NCBI RefSeq assembly: GCF_037300705.1
Contig: NZ_CP147776.1
Location: forward strand, 5,834,857 to 5,898,856
Source of the DNA: Massilia sp. W12
GTDB lineage: Bacteria; Pseudomonadota; Gammaproteobacteria; Burkholderiales; Burkholderiaceae_D
Direction of reading: 5' to 3'
Length of the DNA: 64,000 nt
Shown piece by piece: positions 36,873-45,454 of this stretch. Below the pieces are notes generated by a model, which worked only from the letters and a program-made list of their open reading frames with translations, was not told the origin of the DNA and searched no databases. Position numbers and translations under genes: made by a program. Within the stretch, counting starts at the first letter, position 1; each line of letters opens with the position of its first letter.

Positions 36873-37325
36873 TTAACTTACCCGGCCTAATTCCACTGCG
36901 CGTGCAATAGCGCTGCGCGCCAGATTATCGAGCGCCCCTTGCATTGCCACCTTGGTCATCATCCTTGCGCGCGATTCAATTTGATAGTGAGTAGCTTTAA
37001 AGCGCTTGTTGTATCCAGTGTTGAGAATGACTAATGAGTCTGGGATGGGGGTGCCCAGCGGGATTTCAAACGAAAGCCAACCCGGTTTAGTGAATATCCC
37101 CTTTTTGTCAAAAAGTGAAGTTCCTCCACCAGATCGCACCCATTCCACCCCATCGATGGACTCTGTTTTAACATCGGGGGCCCGCTCTCCGCCACCTTCA
37201 AGCGGTTTTGGGTAAAAATCCGGGTAAAGAACTCCAGGCGAGGGTTCTAAATCTTGCATTACGCCATCCGGAAATTGCTCAATTCTGCATGAGCGATACA
37301 GGTCAACTGTTGTCATGTCTGGCAT
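36873..37325 (-). CDS. tse2: Tse2-like ADP-ribosyltransferase-fold toxin
   Basis: 150 residues, the size of P. aeruginosa Tse2 (158), a type VI secreted, cytoplasm-acting toxin of ADP-ribosyltransferase fold. Matching blocks include GVLYPDFYPKP, GGERAPD, the core GGTSLFDKKGIF (GGTSVFDRAGVL in Tse2) and YNKRFKATHYQI (YNKRLQATHYTI), then ALDNLARSAIAR near the end. Immediately downstream is a Tsi2-like immunity gene, as in Pseudomonas. No T6SS structural gene, PAAR or VgrG is nearby, so it may be delivered by a remote T6SS or act as a toxin-antitoxin pair. Codon use is less GC-rich than in the flanks, suggesting transfer. Confidence 0.88.
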   Translation of the reverse strand: MPDMTTVDLYRSCRIEQFPDGVMQDLEPSPGVLYPDFYPKPLEGGGERAPDVKTESIDGVEWVRSGGGTSLFDKKGIFTKPGWLSFEIPLGTPIPDSLVILNTGYNKRFKATHYQIESRARMMTKVAMQGALDNLARSAIARAVELGRVS

Positions 37326-37390
37326 GATTGCTTCCGGTCTGTGAATTATCTTGCGTTTGAGAAAATGTAGCCGCAGGCGTATTGCACCGC

Positions 37391-38089
37391 TTAACGTCCG
37401 CCGTACAGGTGTTCCGCACGCTGCAGCAAAACCCAGCTGGTGACGATGTATTTGTCTTCCGATTCGGGCACGCAGCCGCGATGGGTGTGGGTGAAATAGG
37501 CGGGGGCGATCACCATGCGCCCGGTTTGCGGCGCAATCGCTTTGTGCTGATAAAAGAATTCGGTCTGACCGCCGCGCGCCACATCGTTCAGGTAAAACAT
37601 GAATAAGAGGGTGCGGTGCAATTGCTCATTATGCGGGGCCATGGGATAGACTTCGCAGTGCCAATAATTGTAATTGCCACTGCCCTTGTCATATTTTTGC
37701 ATCTGAATTTTGCCCAGGCGATACAGGCTTTTCATCAGATCTTCGGTTTTGCCGCCGGCCAGCTCATCATAATTATCATAGGTGAGCGGGGTGGGCGCGC
37801 CGGTTTGCGGATGGGCCAGCGTCAGGGCCAGCGGCGCAATCAGGGCAAAACGGTATTTTTCCATGTACTGACGCAAGTAGCCGGTGGTGACTTGCGCCAG
37901 ATGCTGCAACAGCTGGCGGTATTCCTCGTGATCATTTAAATACAGATCCGTGGACATTTTTTTACTGGTGTCCAGCAGTCCGCCGGCTTTGCCTGGTACG
38001 CGGTGCGGACTGGCTTCAAAACTGGCGATCAACTGGCGGCAAAAAGCCGGCTCCAGCGCACCGTCATAGATTTCAATGAAGTCTTGCAT
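37391..38089 (-). CDS. 2-oxoglutarate/Fe(II)-dependent oxygenase, prolyl-4-hydroxylase-like
   Basis: 232 residues. The jelly-roll core is indicated by YWHCEVYP (metal His, with Glu where Asp is usual in HxD), FMFYLNDVARGGQTEFF, the typical strand with GGxTxF, and the distal metal His in PAYFTHTHRG. The N-terminus MQDFIEIYDGALEPAFCRQLI resembles bacterial P4H-type oxygenases. It would hydroxylate a protein or small molecule; the target is unknown. GGAGCGG precedes the ATG. apt lies 20 bp upstream, so co-transcription is possible. Confidence 0.78.
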   Translation of the reverse strand: MQDFIEIYDGALEPAFCRQLIASFEASPHRVPGKAGGLLDTSKKMSTDLYLNDHEEYRQLLQHLAQVTTGYLRQYMEKYRFALIAPLALTLAHPQTGAPTPLTYDNYDELAGGKTEDLMKSLYRLGKIQMQKYDKGSGNYNYWHCEVYPMAPHNEQLHRTLLFMFYLNDVARGGQTEFFYQHKAIAPQTGRMVIAPAYFTHTHRGCVPESEDKYIVTSWVLLQRAEHLYGGR

Positions 38090-38109
38090 GTCCGCTCCGC
38101 TGTGTTGGC

Positions 38110-38640
38110 TCAGTCTTCGCCTTCAAAAGTGCACATGGCGTACACTTTGTGGCCCATCTTTTCCAGCTTGGCGCGGCCGCCCAGGAAGGGCAGATCAATC
38201 GCGAATGCGCATTCAACGATCTGGCCGCCCATTTTTTCAATCAGCATGCAACCGGCTTCTGCCGTGCCGCCGGTGGCGATCAAATCATCCAGCAACAACA
38301 CTTTTTCGCCGGCGGCGATGGCGTCCACATGCAATTCGATGCGGTCCACGCCGTACTCCAGGGTGTAATCCTGGCCAATCGTGGCGGCCGGCAGCTTGCC
38401 CTTTTTGCGCATCGGCACAAAACCGATTCCCAGCGCATAGGCGAGCGGGGCGCCGATGATGAAACCGCGCGATTCAATACCGATAACTTTGGTGATGCCG
38501 GCATCGCGATAGCGTTCCACCAGCGCATCCACCAGCTCGCGGAAACCGTCTGCATCTTTCAGCAGGGTGGTGATATCGCGAAACATAATGCCCGGTTTCG
38601 GGTAATTCGGCACATTGCGGATTTTGGATTTGATAGACAT
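38110..38640 (-). CDS. apt: Adenine phosphoribosyltransferase
   Basis: Salvages adenine with PRPP to AMP. 176 residues, with the N-terminal [21 protein letters not shown] signature of Apt, [18 protein letters not shown], and the PRPP-binding loop [14 protein letters not shown]. Full length. It is divergent from psuK, with about 240 bp between the starts holding both promoters. Confidence 0.96.
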   Translation of the reverse strand: MSIKSKIRNVPNYPKPGIMFRDITTLLKDADGFRELVDALVERYRDAGITKVIGIESRGFIIGAPLAYALGIGFVPMRKKGKLPAATIGQDYTLEYGVDRIELHVDAIAAGEKVLLLDDLIATGGTAEAGCMLIEKMGGQIVECAFAIDLPFLGGRAKLEKMGHKVYAMCTFEGED

Positions 38641-38882
38641 GAGAAGAGATAGATAAACAAAAATTATCCTCGCGGCTTTGCCCGGAACACGGGCGCGCGG
38701 CCAGATCCGGCCTCAGACGCCGGCACAGCGCGATTGTGACAGAAAGCGCGCCCGGGATGTGAAAAAACTGCATTTCAGGCGCCGCTGGCGGGCTGCTTGT
38801 GGCCGGATTGCAGCGGGATTTGACAAGCTGATGAACAAATGTTTATCATGCAAACAAAAGTTTGTTGCCGCTTGCCAATCTC

Positions 38883-39992
38883 ATGGTCTCTGATACTTCA
38901 CGCAAAGAGCAGGTCTTGCAATGGATCTGCGAAAACCCTTTTATCTCCCAGCAAGAGCTGGCGCAGCGTTGCGGCCTGTCGCGCTCGGCGGTGGCCGGGC
39001 ATATCGCGAGCCTGATCCGGGAAGGGCGCTTGCTCGGGCGCGCCTATTTATTGCCGCAAAACAGCGGGCAGATTGTGTGCATAGGCGGCTCGAATCTGGA
39101 TCGCAAAATGCGCTTATGCGGCCCCTTGTGCATGGGGGCCTCGAATCCCGTTACGCAAAGCGAGAGCGCGGGCGGGGTGGCGCGCAACATCGCGGAAAAC
39201 CTGGCGCGCCTGGGGTGCGCCACCGCTTTGTTGAGCGCGTTTGGCGATGATCCTGCCGGCCAGGCTTTGCGCGCGCAGCTGCAAAGTCTTGGGGTGGAGT
39301 TGGAAGCCTCGCTGGTCTTGCCCGGCGCCAGCAGTGACAGTTATTGCGCGGTGCTCGACGCCAGCGGCGAAATGCAATTGGCGTTGGCGCACATGCATCT
39401 GGTTGAACAAATCAGCGCCGCATGGCTGCAAGAAAAACTGGCGCGTTACCAGCGCAGCGCCATGCTGTGTGCGGATATGAATGTGCCGCCCGCCAGCCTG
39501 GAATATCTGCTGCAACTGGGGCGGCAAGGGGCCACGCTGTGTCTGGTGGCGGTGTCGGCGCCAAAGATGGCGCGCTTGCCGCAAGATTTGCACGGACTGG
39601 ATTTGCTGATTTTGAATCAAGGCGAGTTGGCCGCAGCCCCCGGTTGCGATGCCGCCGCCGCACCGCAGCAAAACTGGGCCAAACTGCAAGCGCGCGGCCT
39701 GCGCCGCCTGATTTTGACGCGCGGTGCGCAAGGCCTCAGCTTTGCCGAAGGCCAGACCTGGCAGGAGGTGGCCGCGCCGCCCGTGGCGCAGGTGGTGGAC
39801 GTGACCGGCGCCGGCGATGCGCTGGCGGCGGCAGTCTGCGCCAGCCTGCTGCGCGCGCCGCAAGATTTAGCGCAAGCCTGCCGTATTGGCATGCAGGCCG
39901 CGCAAATGACTATACAATGCGCATCCACAGTCTGCCCGGACTTGGGCGCGCAGCTTTTGCAACCGGCGTCGCACTCCGACGCCTCCATTTGA
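38883..39992 (+). CDS. psuK: Pseudouridine kinase (PfkB family) with N-terminal HTH
   Basis: 369 residues. An N-terminal winged helix-turn-helix (about 1-55, QQELAQRCGLSRSAVAGHI) precedes a PfkB-type sugar kinase domain; the C-terminal signature DVTGAGDALAAAVCASLL carries the catalytic Asp. Phosphorylates pseudouridine to its 5'-phosphate for PsuG. The HTH-kinase fusion is typical for this family and may allow autoregulation. The ATG at 38883 was chosen over a TTG at 38862; neither has a strong ribosome-binding site. A short palindrome, CAAAC-AAAA-GTTTG (38851-38864), lies just upstream. Confidence 0.88.
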   Translation: MVSDTSRKEQVLQWICENPFISQQELAQRCGLSRSAVAGHIASLIREGRLLGRAYLLPQNSGQIVCIGGSNLDRKMRLCGPLCMGASNPVTQSESAGGVARNIAENLARLGCATALLSAFGDDPAGQALRAQLQSLGVELEASLVLPGASSDSYCAVLDASGEMQLALAHMHLVEQISAAWLQEKLARYQRSAMLCADMNVPPASLEYLLQLGRQGATLCLVAVSAPKMARLPQDLHGLDLLILNQGELAAAPGCDAAAAPQQNWAKLQARGLRRLILTRGAQGLSFAEGQTWQEVAAPPVAQVVDVTGAGDALAAAVCASLLRAPQDLAQACRIGMQAAQMTIQCASTVCPDLGAQLLQPASHSDASI

Positions 39993-40004
39993 AACGAATC
40001 GCAT

Positions 40005-40922
40005 ATGCAGTCTTATCTGGAATTTTCTGAAGAAGTGCAACAGGCCCGGCAGCAGGGCCGTCCGGTGGTCGCGCTGGAATCGACCATTATTTCGCATGGC
40101 ATGCCGTATCCGCAAAATGTGCAAACCGCGCGCGAAGTCGAAGCTGTGGTGCGCGCGCATGGCGCAACGCCGGCCACGATTGCGATCCTGAATGGCAAAA
40201 TCAAAATCGGCTTATCCGGGGCGGAATTGGAATTATTGGGGCGCACCGGGCAGGATGCGCATAAAGTCAGCCGGCGCGATATGCCCTATGTGCTGACGCA
40301 AGGCAAAGTCGGCGCGACGACGGTGGCGGCGACCATGATTTGCGCGCGCATGGCCGGCATCGAGGTGTTTGTCACCGGCGGCATTGGCGGCGTGCATCGC
40401 GGCGCGGCGCAGAGTTTTGATATTTCCGCCGATTTGCAGGAATTGGCGCGCACCCCGGTGGCGGTGGTCTGCGCCGGCGCCAAATCGATTTTGGATTTGG
40501 GCCTGACGCTGGAATATCTGGAAACCCACGGGGTGCCGGTGTTGACCATAGGCCAGGAAGAATTTCCCGCCTTTTTCTCACGCGAAAGCGGCTTCAAGGG
40601 CGATTTCCGGCTGGATGCGGCGGAGCAGCAAGCCGCCTTCATCCGCTGCCAATGGCAATTGGGCATGCCCGCCGGCGTCGTGCTGGCCAACCCCGTACCG
40701 CAGGAATATGCATTGGCGCGCGAGCAGATTGAAGGCGTGATCGCCCAGGCGCTGCAGGAAGCCGATGCGGCCGGCGTGAGCGGCAAGCAAGTCACCCCTT
40801 TCCTGCTGGCGAAAATCGAGCAGCTCAGCGGCGGGCGCAGCCTGGAAACCAATATCGCCCTGGTCAAAGCCAATGCGCAAGCCGGCGCGCGCCTGGCTTG
40901 CGCCTTGGCGGCGCAAAGTTAA
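40005..40922 (+). CDS. psuG: Pseudouridine-5'-phosphate glycosidase
   Basis: Splits pseudouridine 5'-phosphate into uracil and ribose 5-phosphate, so that RNA-derived pseudouridine can be consumed. 305 residues with the family N-terminus RPVVALESTIISHGMPYPQN, VSRRDMPYVLTQGKVGATTVAATM, FVTGGIGGVHRGA and the C-terminal TPFLLAKIEQLSGGRSLETNIALV. It is 12 bases after psuK and 9 before the LacI gene. Confidence 0.96.
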   Translation: MQSYLEFSEEVQQARQQGRPVVALESTIISHGMPYPQNVQTAREVEAVVRAHGATPATIAILNGKIKIGLSGAELELLGRTGQDAHKVSRRDMPYVLTQGKVGATTVAATMICARMAGIEVFVTGGIGGVHRGAAQSFDISADLQELARTPVAVVCAGAKSILDLGLTLEYLETHGVPVLTIGQEEFPAFFSRESGFKGDFRLDAAEQQAAFIRCQWQLGMPAGVVLANPVPQEYALAREQIEGVIAQALQEADAAGVSGKQVTPFLLAKIEQLSGGRSLETNIALVKANAQAGARLACALAAQS

Positions 40923-40931
40923 GGGGCGGCG

Positions 40932-41939
40932 ATGGCGACCATGAAGCAAGTGGCGGACCGCGCCGGCGTCTCCACCAGTACGGTTTCACATGTCTTGAAC
41001 AATACCCGCATCGTCAGCCAGGAGGCGCGCGAACGGGTGCAGCAGGCGATTGCGGACTTGCGCTACATCCCCAGCGCGGTGGCGCGCAGCTTGAAAAATG
41101 ATCGCACCAAGACCTTGGGGATTTTGATTCCGAATAATTCCAACCCCTATTTCGCGGAAGTGATTCAGGGCGTGGAAGATGCTTCATTTGAACAGGGCTA
41201 TAACCTGATTCTTTGCAATTCCTACGATGATGTGGAAAAGCAGGTTGCCTATATCCGTGTGTTGCTGGAAAAAAGGATTGATGGCCTGATCTTAGTCGCC
41301 AGCGGCCATGATGAGGAATTGATTCATTTACTGGCGGCGGAAGAGTTGCCGGTGGTGGTGGTTGACCGCGAAGTGCCGGGCGTGAACGCCGATTTCATTC
41401 AGGCCGATCACGAACAGGGTGCGTATCAGGCCGTGCGTTATCTGCTGGAATTGGGCCACCGCCGCATCGCCTGCGTGGCCGGGCCGCAAGACTTGCTGGC
41501 TTCCAGCGACCGCGTGGCCGGCTATATGCGTGCGCTGCAGGAAGCCGGCGCAGCGTTTCACAGTGAATGGCTGATCAACAGCGACTTCACCAGCGAAGGC
41601 GGATTTCGCGCCTTCCAGCAATTACTGGCCTTACCGCAACGTCCCAGCGCCATCTTTGTCAGCAATGATTTGATGGCGATAGGCGGCCTGTGCGCCGCTG
41701 CCGCCAGCGGCGTGCAAATTCCACAGCAATTATCGGTGGTGGGCTATGACGACATTGCCTTAGCCAGCTTCGCCAATCCGCCGCTGACCACCGTGGCCCA
41801 GCCTAAACATGAAATTGGTTATTTGACTGCGCAAACCTTGATTGAGCGATTGAAACAGCCGACCCATGTGGCGACCCGCGAAAAGCTGCCAACCCGGCTG
41901 GTGCTGCGCGGCTCCAGCTGCGCCTGGATGGGCGAATAA
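40932..41939 (+). CDS. LacI family transcriptional regulator
   Basis: 335 residues. The N-terminal LacI HTH reads MATMKQVADRAGVSTSTVSHVLNNTR, with a hinge helix around SAVARSLK. The periplasmic-binding-protein-like effector domain follows (TKTLGILIPNNSNPYFAEVIQGVE, DGLILVAS, GHRRIACVAGP, PSAIFVSNDLMAIG). It is close to RbsR/PurR-type regulators. As last gene of psuK-psuG it probably senses a pseudouridine- or ribose-related compound and represses the operon; that is inference from position. Confidence 0.9.
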   Translation: MATMKQVADRAGVSTSTVSHVLNNTRIVSQEARERVQQAIADLRYIPSAVARSLKNDRTKTLGILIPNNSNPYFAEVIQGVEDASFEQGYNLILCNSYDDVEKQVAYIRVLLEKRIDGLILVASGHDEELIHLLAAEELPVVVVDREVPGVNADFIQADHEQGAYQAVRYLLELGHRRIACVAGPQDLLASSDRVAGYMRALQEAGAAFHSEWLINSDFTSEGGFRAFQQLLALPQRPSAIFVSNDLMAIGGLCAAAASGVQIPQQLSVVGYDDIALASFANPPLTTVAQPKHEIGYLTAQTLIERLKQPTHVATREKLPTRLVLRGSSCAWMGE

Positions 41940-42279
41940 ACACAGCGGCAGCGCCAAGGCTTGTCTGTGTGGATCTGTGGACGGTGTTTTTCTATTGATG
42001 GAAATTGCTTGCAAGAAGGGGGCGCTTGAAAAGCAGGCGATGCAATTTTTATTAGATCGTATCTATTCAGCCGCTGCGCTAACAATTCGGTCTTGTATGC
42101 CAAGCGGGGTGCAGCTTCATTGTGTGGCGCTTGTTGAACCAGGGTTTTGGTTTTGCCGTTCGTGGTGAGCTTGTCGAACCAGAGTTTTCCATGACCAACC
42201 ATGCCCTTCTACAGGCTCAGGGCGAACGGAATCTGCTTCGACCATCTTTGTGAAGGCTGAACAATCACATCAGATCAAA
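41940..42279. other. Gene-free stretch between LacI gene and rplY
   Basis: About 340 bp between two convergent genes. It contains a dispersed palindromic repeat (42156-42230) and otherwise nothing I can support. In most Burkholderiales pth follows rplY here; instead the psu operon lies in opposite orientation, so this is a likely rearrangement junction. Confidence 0.5.
42156..42230. repeat. Dispersed palindromic intergenic repeat
   Basis: The half CCGTTCGTGGTGAGC-TTGTCGAACC is followed after about 24 bases by the inverse half CCCTTCTACAGGCTCAGGGC-GAACGG. This is the GTTCG...GAGCTTGTCGAAC / CTTCGACAGGCTCAGGGCGAACGG element common between genes in many proteobacteria. Function unknown. Confidence 0.7.
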
Positions 42280-42307
42280 AAAAACGCCGGCATGCGCCGG
42301 CGTTTTT
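42280..42307 (-). terminator. Terminator of rplY
   Basis: AAAAACGCCGGC-ATGC-GCCGGCGTTTTT, a perfect stem with a T-run on the minus strand, 17 bp after the rplY stop. Confidence 0.92.
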
Positions 42308-42324
42308 CATCCTGCAGGCAAAAA

Positions 42325-42954
42325 TTACTTCTTGCCTTTTTTCTTGGTGTCGGCAGCCGGAGCAGCTTCGACTTGCTTCGGCGGCACGGTGACGAAAGCC
42401 ACGGTTTGCTTGGAACCGCCATGGCCCGGAGCAGCGGCCACGCCTTCCGGCAATACCAGGTCGGACACGTGCATGATGGAGCCGGCGTCCATTTTGGACA
42501 GATCGACTTCGACGAATTCCGGCAGATCCTTCGGCAGGCAGATCACTTCCAGTTCGTTCATCACGTGGGTGATCTTGCCGCTGTGCAGTTTGACAGCCGG
42601 GGAGATTTCAGCGTTCTTGAAGTGCAGCGCAATCTTCATGTGGATCTTGCGGGCCGGGTCAACGCGTTGGAAGTCAACGTGCAGCACCAGCGGCTTGAAT
42701 GCGTGCATCTGGAAGTCGCGCAGCAGCACTTGCTCGCTCTTGCCGTCCAGATCCAGTTCCAGTACGGAGGAGTGGAAACGCTCTTTTTTCAGGGCGTGGA
42801 ACAGTTCATTGTGATCCAGGGTCAGGTACACAGCCTGATCGCAACCGGCTTGGCCGTTGCTGCCGTATACGATGCCCGGGGTAACGCCGGCGTGGCGCAG
42901 GCGGCGGCTCGCACCAGTGCCCTGTACGTCACGTTTTTTTGCAGAAATTTTCAT
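42325..42954 (-). CDS. rplY: 50S ribosomal protein L25 / general stress protein Ctc
   Basis: 209 residues, the long two-domain Ctc form: the N-terminal L25 5S-rRNA-binding domain ([31 protein letters not shown]) and a C-terminal TL5-like beta domain (from about 95), ending in a Lys/Ala-rich tail ([10 protein letters not shown]). The start at 42954 matches the family; upstream in-frame residues do not. It follows prs, as in most betaproteobacteria. Confidence 0.96.
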   Translation of the reverse strand: MKISAKKRDVQGTGASRRLRHAGVTPGIVYGSNGQAGCDQAVYLTLDHNELFHALKKERFHSSVLELDLDGKSEQVLLRDFQMHAFKPLVLHVDFQRVDPARKIHMKIALHFKNAEISPAVKLHSGKITHVMNELEVICLPKDLPEFVEVDLSKMDAGSIMHVSDLVLPEGVAAAPGHGGSKQTVAFVTVPPKQVEAAPAADTKKKGKK

Positions 42955-43050
42955 GAGAAACTCCAAAGTTGAATGAAGGAAATCCCCGCGACCAGGGATA
43001 TCCAAAAGACAGGGGCCAGGCTGTGCGCCTGGCCCCTGGTGTACAGCAAA

Positions 43051-44001
43051 TCAGTCCACAAACAGCGAAATCACCGAATCGCCGCGCGTGATGCGACGGA
43101 AGGTTTCCGCCAGCAGCGGCGCGCATGTCAATTGGCGGATTTTGTTGCAGGCGGTGGCGGCAGCGGTCAGCGGAATGGTGTCCGTCACCACCAACTCGTC
43201 CAGCGGGGAGTTGGCGATGCGCTCAATTGCCGGGCCGGACAGCACCGGATGCGTGCAGTACGCCACCACTTTCTTGGCGCCGCGCTCTTTCAGCACTTCC
43301 GCCGCTTTGGTCAGGGTGCCGGCGGTGTCCACCATATCGTCCATGATGACGCAGTTACGGCCATCCACTTCGCCAATAATATTCATGACTTCCGCCACAT
43401 TGGCTTTCGGGCGGCGTTTGTCGATGATGGCCAGATCGCAATTCAGGCGCTTGGCCAGCGCGCGCGCGCGCACCACGCCGCCCACGTCAGGCGACACCAC
43501 CAGCAAGTCTTCGTAATTTTTCTTTTGCAAATCGCCCAGCAAAATCGGCGAGGCGTAGATATTGTCCACCGGGATGTCGAAGAAGCCCTGAATCTGGTCT
43601 GCGTGCAAATCCATGATCAGCACACGTTCCACACCGGCTTCTTCCAGCATATTCGCGACCACTTTGGCGGAAATCGCCACACGCGCGGAACGCGGGCGGC
43701 GATCCTGGCGGGCGTAACCAAAGTAAGGGATTGCAGCAGTGATGCGGCCAGCCGATGCGCGCTTTAATGCATCGACCATCAACATGATTTCCATCAGGTT
43801 GTCATTGGTCGGGGCGCAAGTTGATTGCAGCACAATCACATCTTTGCCGCGCACATTCTCGTTGATCTCGACCATCACTTCGCCATCCGAGAACTTGGAG
43901 ACGACTGCTTTACCGAGGGAAATACCGAGTTGGCTGGCAACTCCGACAGCCAGCGCGGGGTTCGCGTTACCTGTAAAAACCATCAGGTTTTCATATGCCA
44001 T
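43051..44001 (-). CDS. prs: Ribose-phosphate pyrophosphokinase
   Basis: Makes PRPP from ribose 5-phosphate and ATP, the common precursor for purines, pyrimidines, NAD (pncB here), His and Trp. 316 residues. The flexible-loop and ATP-site region [19 protein letters not shown] and the PRPP-binding loop [15 protein letters not shown] are intact. ATG 44001 has GGAGCTCC upstream. An intrinsic terminator ends only about 28 bp before the start codon, so the gene must be transcribed through it. Confidence 0.96.
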   Translation of the reverse strand: MAYENLMVFTGNANPALAVGVASQLGISLGKAVVSKFSDGEVMVEINENVRGKDVIVLQSTCAPTNDNLMEIMLMVDALKRASAGRITAAIPYFGYARQDRRPRSARVAISAKVVANMLEEAGVERVLIMDLHADQIQGFFDIPVDNIYASPILLGDLQKKNYEDLLVVSPDVGGVVRARALAKRLNCDLAIIDKRRPKANVAEVMNIIGEVDGRNCVIMDDMVDTAGTLTKAAEVLKERGAKKVVAYCTHPVLSGPAIERIANSPLDELVVTDTIPLTAAATACNKIRQLTCAPLLAETFRRITRGDSVISLFVD

Positions 44002-44028
44002 GGGAGCTCCAACAGAAAAAACAAGCTT

Positions 44029-44065
44029 AAAAAAAGCTGCCAAGGGGTGAGGCCATTGGCAGCTT
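44029..44065 (-). terminator. Terminator in the prs leader (candidate attenuator)
   Basis: A 10-bp perfect stem AAGCTGCCAA / TTGGCAGCTT with a 12-base loop, followed on the minus strand by seven T. It ends about 28 bp upstream of the prs start, leaving no room for a promoter between them, so transcription of prs has to pass it. Confidence 0.7.
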
Positions 44066-44135
44066 GCGTAGGTGGGGTCATCTGCGCAGAACGCGGCCCT
44101 GACCACCGGAATTCGATGTGGGATCTGAAAACAAA

Positions 44136-44163
44136 AACGGGCGCCACTTGAGTGGCGCCCGTT
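44136..44163 (-). terminator. Terminator of tRNA-Gln
   Basis: AACGGGCGCCAC-TTGA-GTGGCGCCCGTT, a 12-bp perfect stem followed on the minus strand by TTTTGTTTT, 8 bp after the tRNA 3' end. Confidence 0.88.
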
Positions 44164-44170
44164 GCATTAC

Positions 44171-44247
44171 TGGCAGGGGAAGAAGGATTCGAACCTTCGC
44201 ATGCTGGAATCAAAATCCAGTGCCTTAACCAACTTGGCGATTCCCCT
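44171..44247 (-). tRNA. tRNA-Gln (anticodon TTG)
   Basis: 77 bases, CCA encoded. The acceptor stem is AGGGGAA/TTCCCCT with G as discriminator, D-arm GCCAAGTTGGTTAAGGC, anticodon loop TTTTGAT (TTG) on a CTGGA/TCCAG stem, and T-arm GGTTCGAATCC. It lies between ispE and prs, the usual place in Burkholderiales. Confidence 0.97.
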
Positions 44248-44333
44248 ACACAACCTGTTCAAGAACTAAACCGTATGCAGTTTTGCATGCTGTCGTTTAT
44301 TTCTTGTTTTATGTTCGATGCCACAAGACCAAG

Positions 44334-44362
44334 ATTATAGCTTGAATTTGCATCGAACACAA
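44334..44362 (-). promoter_or_regulatory. Promoter of tRNA-Gln with UP-like A/T tract
   Basis: On the minus strand TTGTGT, 17 bases, TATAAT. Upstream of the -35 lies an A/T tract (AAAAAAATTTTTAAAATTTC) typical of UP elements of stable-RNA promoters. A perfect 9-bp inverted repeat (GTTCGATGC, 44313-44321 / GCATCGAAC, 44350-44358) brackets the -10. Confidence 0.65.
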
Positions 44363-44391
44363 AGAAATTTTAAAAATTTTTTTGTTTCGCT

Positions 44392-45258
44392 TCAGAGCAG
44401 CTTGACCAGGGGATGTTCACTCAAGGTCTGCGTTGCATACGCCTGCCATTGCGGTGGAACCTGTTTGACTATTTCCTGCGCCTGCGCCATATCGGCAACA
44501 CGGCAGAAAATGCAAGAACCGGAACCAGTCATTCTGGCGTCGCCAAAACGCGACAACCAAGTGAGCGCTTCGGCGATTGGCGGAAACAAGCGGGTCGCTA
44601 CTTTCTGCAAATCATTTTTCCCAAATTCGCGTTCTTCAGAAAGTTCGCTACTGGAAAAGTCCGCTATTGTGCAGATATCCGAATTACGTGTCAAGTCTTT
44701 TGCAGAAAAAATTTGTGGCGTCGGCACATGCACCCCTGGCGCCAGCAGCACCACTGCGCTGGCGCGGGTGTGTACTGCTTGCATGCGTTCGCCTATGCCC
44801 TCGACAAAAGCATTGCGCCCAAACAGGAAAAACGGCACATCCGCGCCCAGTCGCACAGCCATCTGCATCAATTCTTCACGTTGCAGGCCGCCTTGCCACA
44901 AATGGTTGGCGCCGAGCAGCATGCTGGCGGCGTCGGAAGAGCCGCCGCCCAGCCCGCCGCCCATCGGGATGCGTTTGTGCAGGCGGTAGCACAGCCCCTG
45001 GCGCGGCTGGCCGCGTGCGGCCAATTCATCTTGCAGCAAGCGCGCGGCGCGCAGGCATAAATCCTGTTCCGGCGGCACCTCGTCCAGACCGCTGATGCGG
45101 CTGATGTGCGCATCCGGCGCTTTTTCAATTTCCAGCGTGTCGCTCAGGTCTATCAATTGGAATACGCTTTGCAGCAAGTGATAGCCGTCCTCGCGCCGGC
45201 CCACCACATGCAAAAACAGATTCAATTTGGCCGGGCAGGTCAGGTGTAATGCGGTCAT
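44392..45258 (-). CDS. ispE: 4-diphosphocytidyl-2-C-methyl-D-erythritol kinase
   Basis: GHMP kinase of the non-mevalonate isoprenoid pathway, phosphorylating CDP-methylerythritol. 288 residues. It has PAKLNLFLHVVGRREDGYHLL at the N-terminus and the GHMP ATP-binding loop IPMGGGLGGGSSDAA; the C-terminal MTGSGSCIFC motif is conserved. The start MTALHLTCPAK at 45258 is chosen; the frame continues upstream without family features. It lies downstream of lolB with a 196 bp gap. Confidence 0.95.
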   Translation of the reverse strand: MTALHLTCPAKLNLFLHVVGRREDGYHLLQSVFQLIDLSDTLEIEKAPDAHISRISGLDEVPPEQDLCLRAARLLQDELAARGQPRQGLCYRLHKRIPMGGGLGGGSSDAASMLLGANHLWQGGLQREELMQMAVRLGADVPFFLFGRNAFVEGIGERMQAVHTRASAVVLLAPGVHVPTPQIFSAKDLTRNSDICTIADFSSSELSEEREFGKNDLQKVATRLFPPIAEALTWLSRFGDARMTGSGSCIFCRVADMAQAQEIVKQVPPQWQAYATQTLSEHPLVKLL

Positions 45259-45454
45259 TATCCTGGGTTCCTCAGTTGGATTGGCATGAGTGCGCAGTTT
45301 ACCGGCTTCCTGGCCGGGCGGAGTAACAAGGCCTGGGGCGCGAAACAAGTCATCGCGCCTGCAGTGCTTTCCGCCGAGGGAGGAAGCTGTAATTTGCGGG
45401 AAATTTCAATAAAGCCATGCGTTATCGAAGCAACAAAGCGCTTAACTGAGGAAC

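Noticed and set aside
37391-38089. 2-oxoglutarate oxygenase gene as part of the Tse2/Tsi2 module
   Set aside because: Its base composition matches the housekeeping flank and its spacing to apt fits co-transcription with apt instead.
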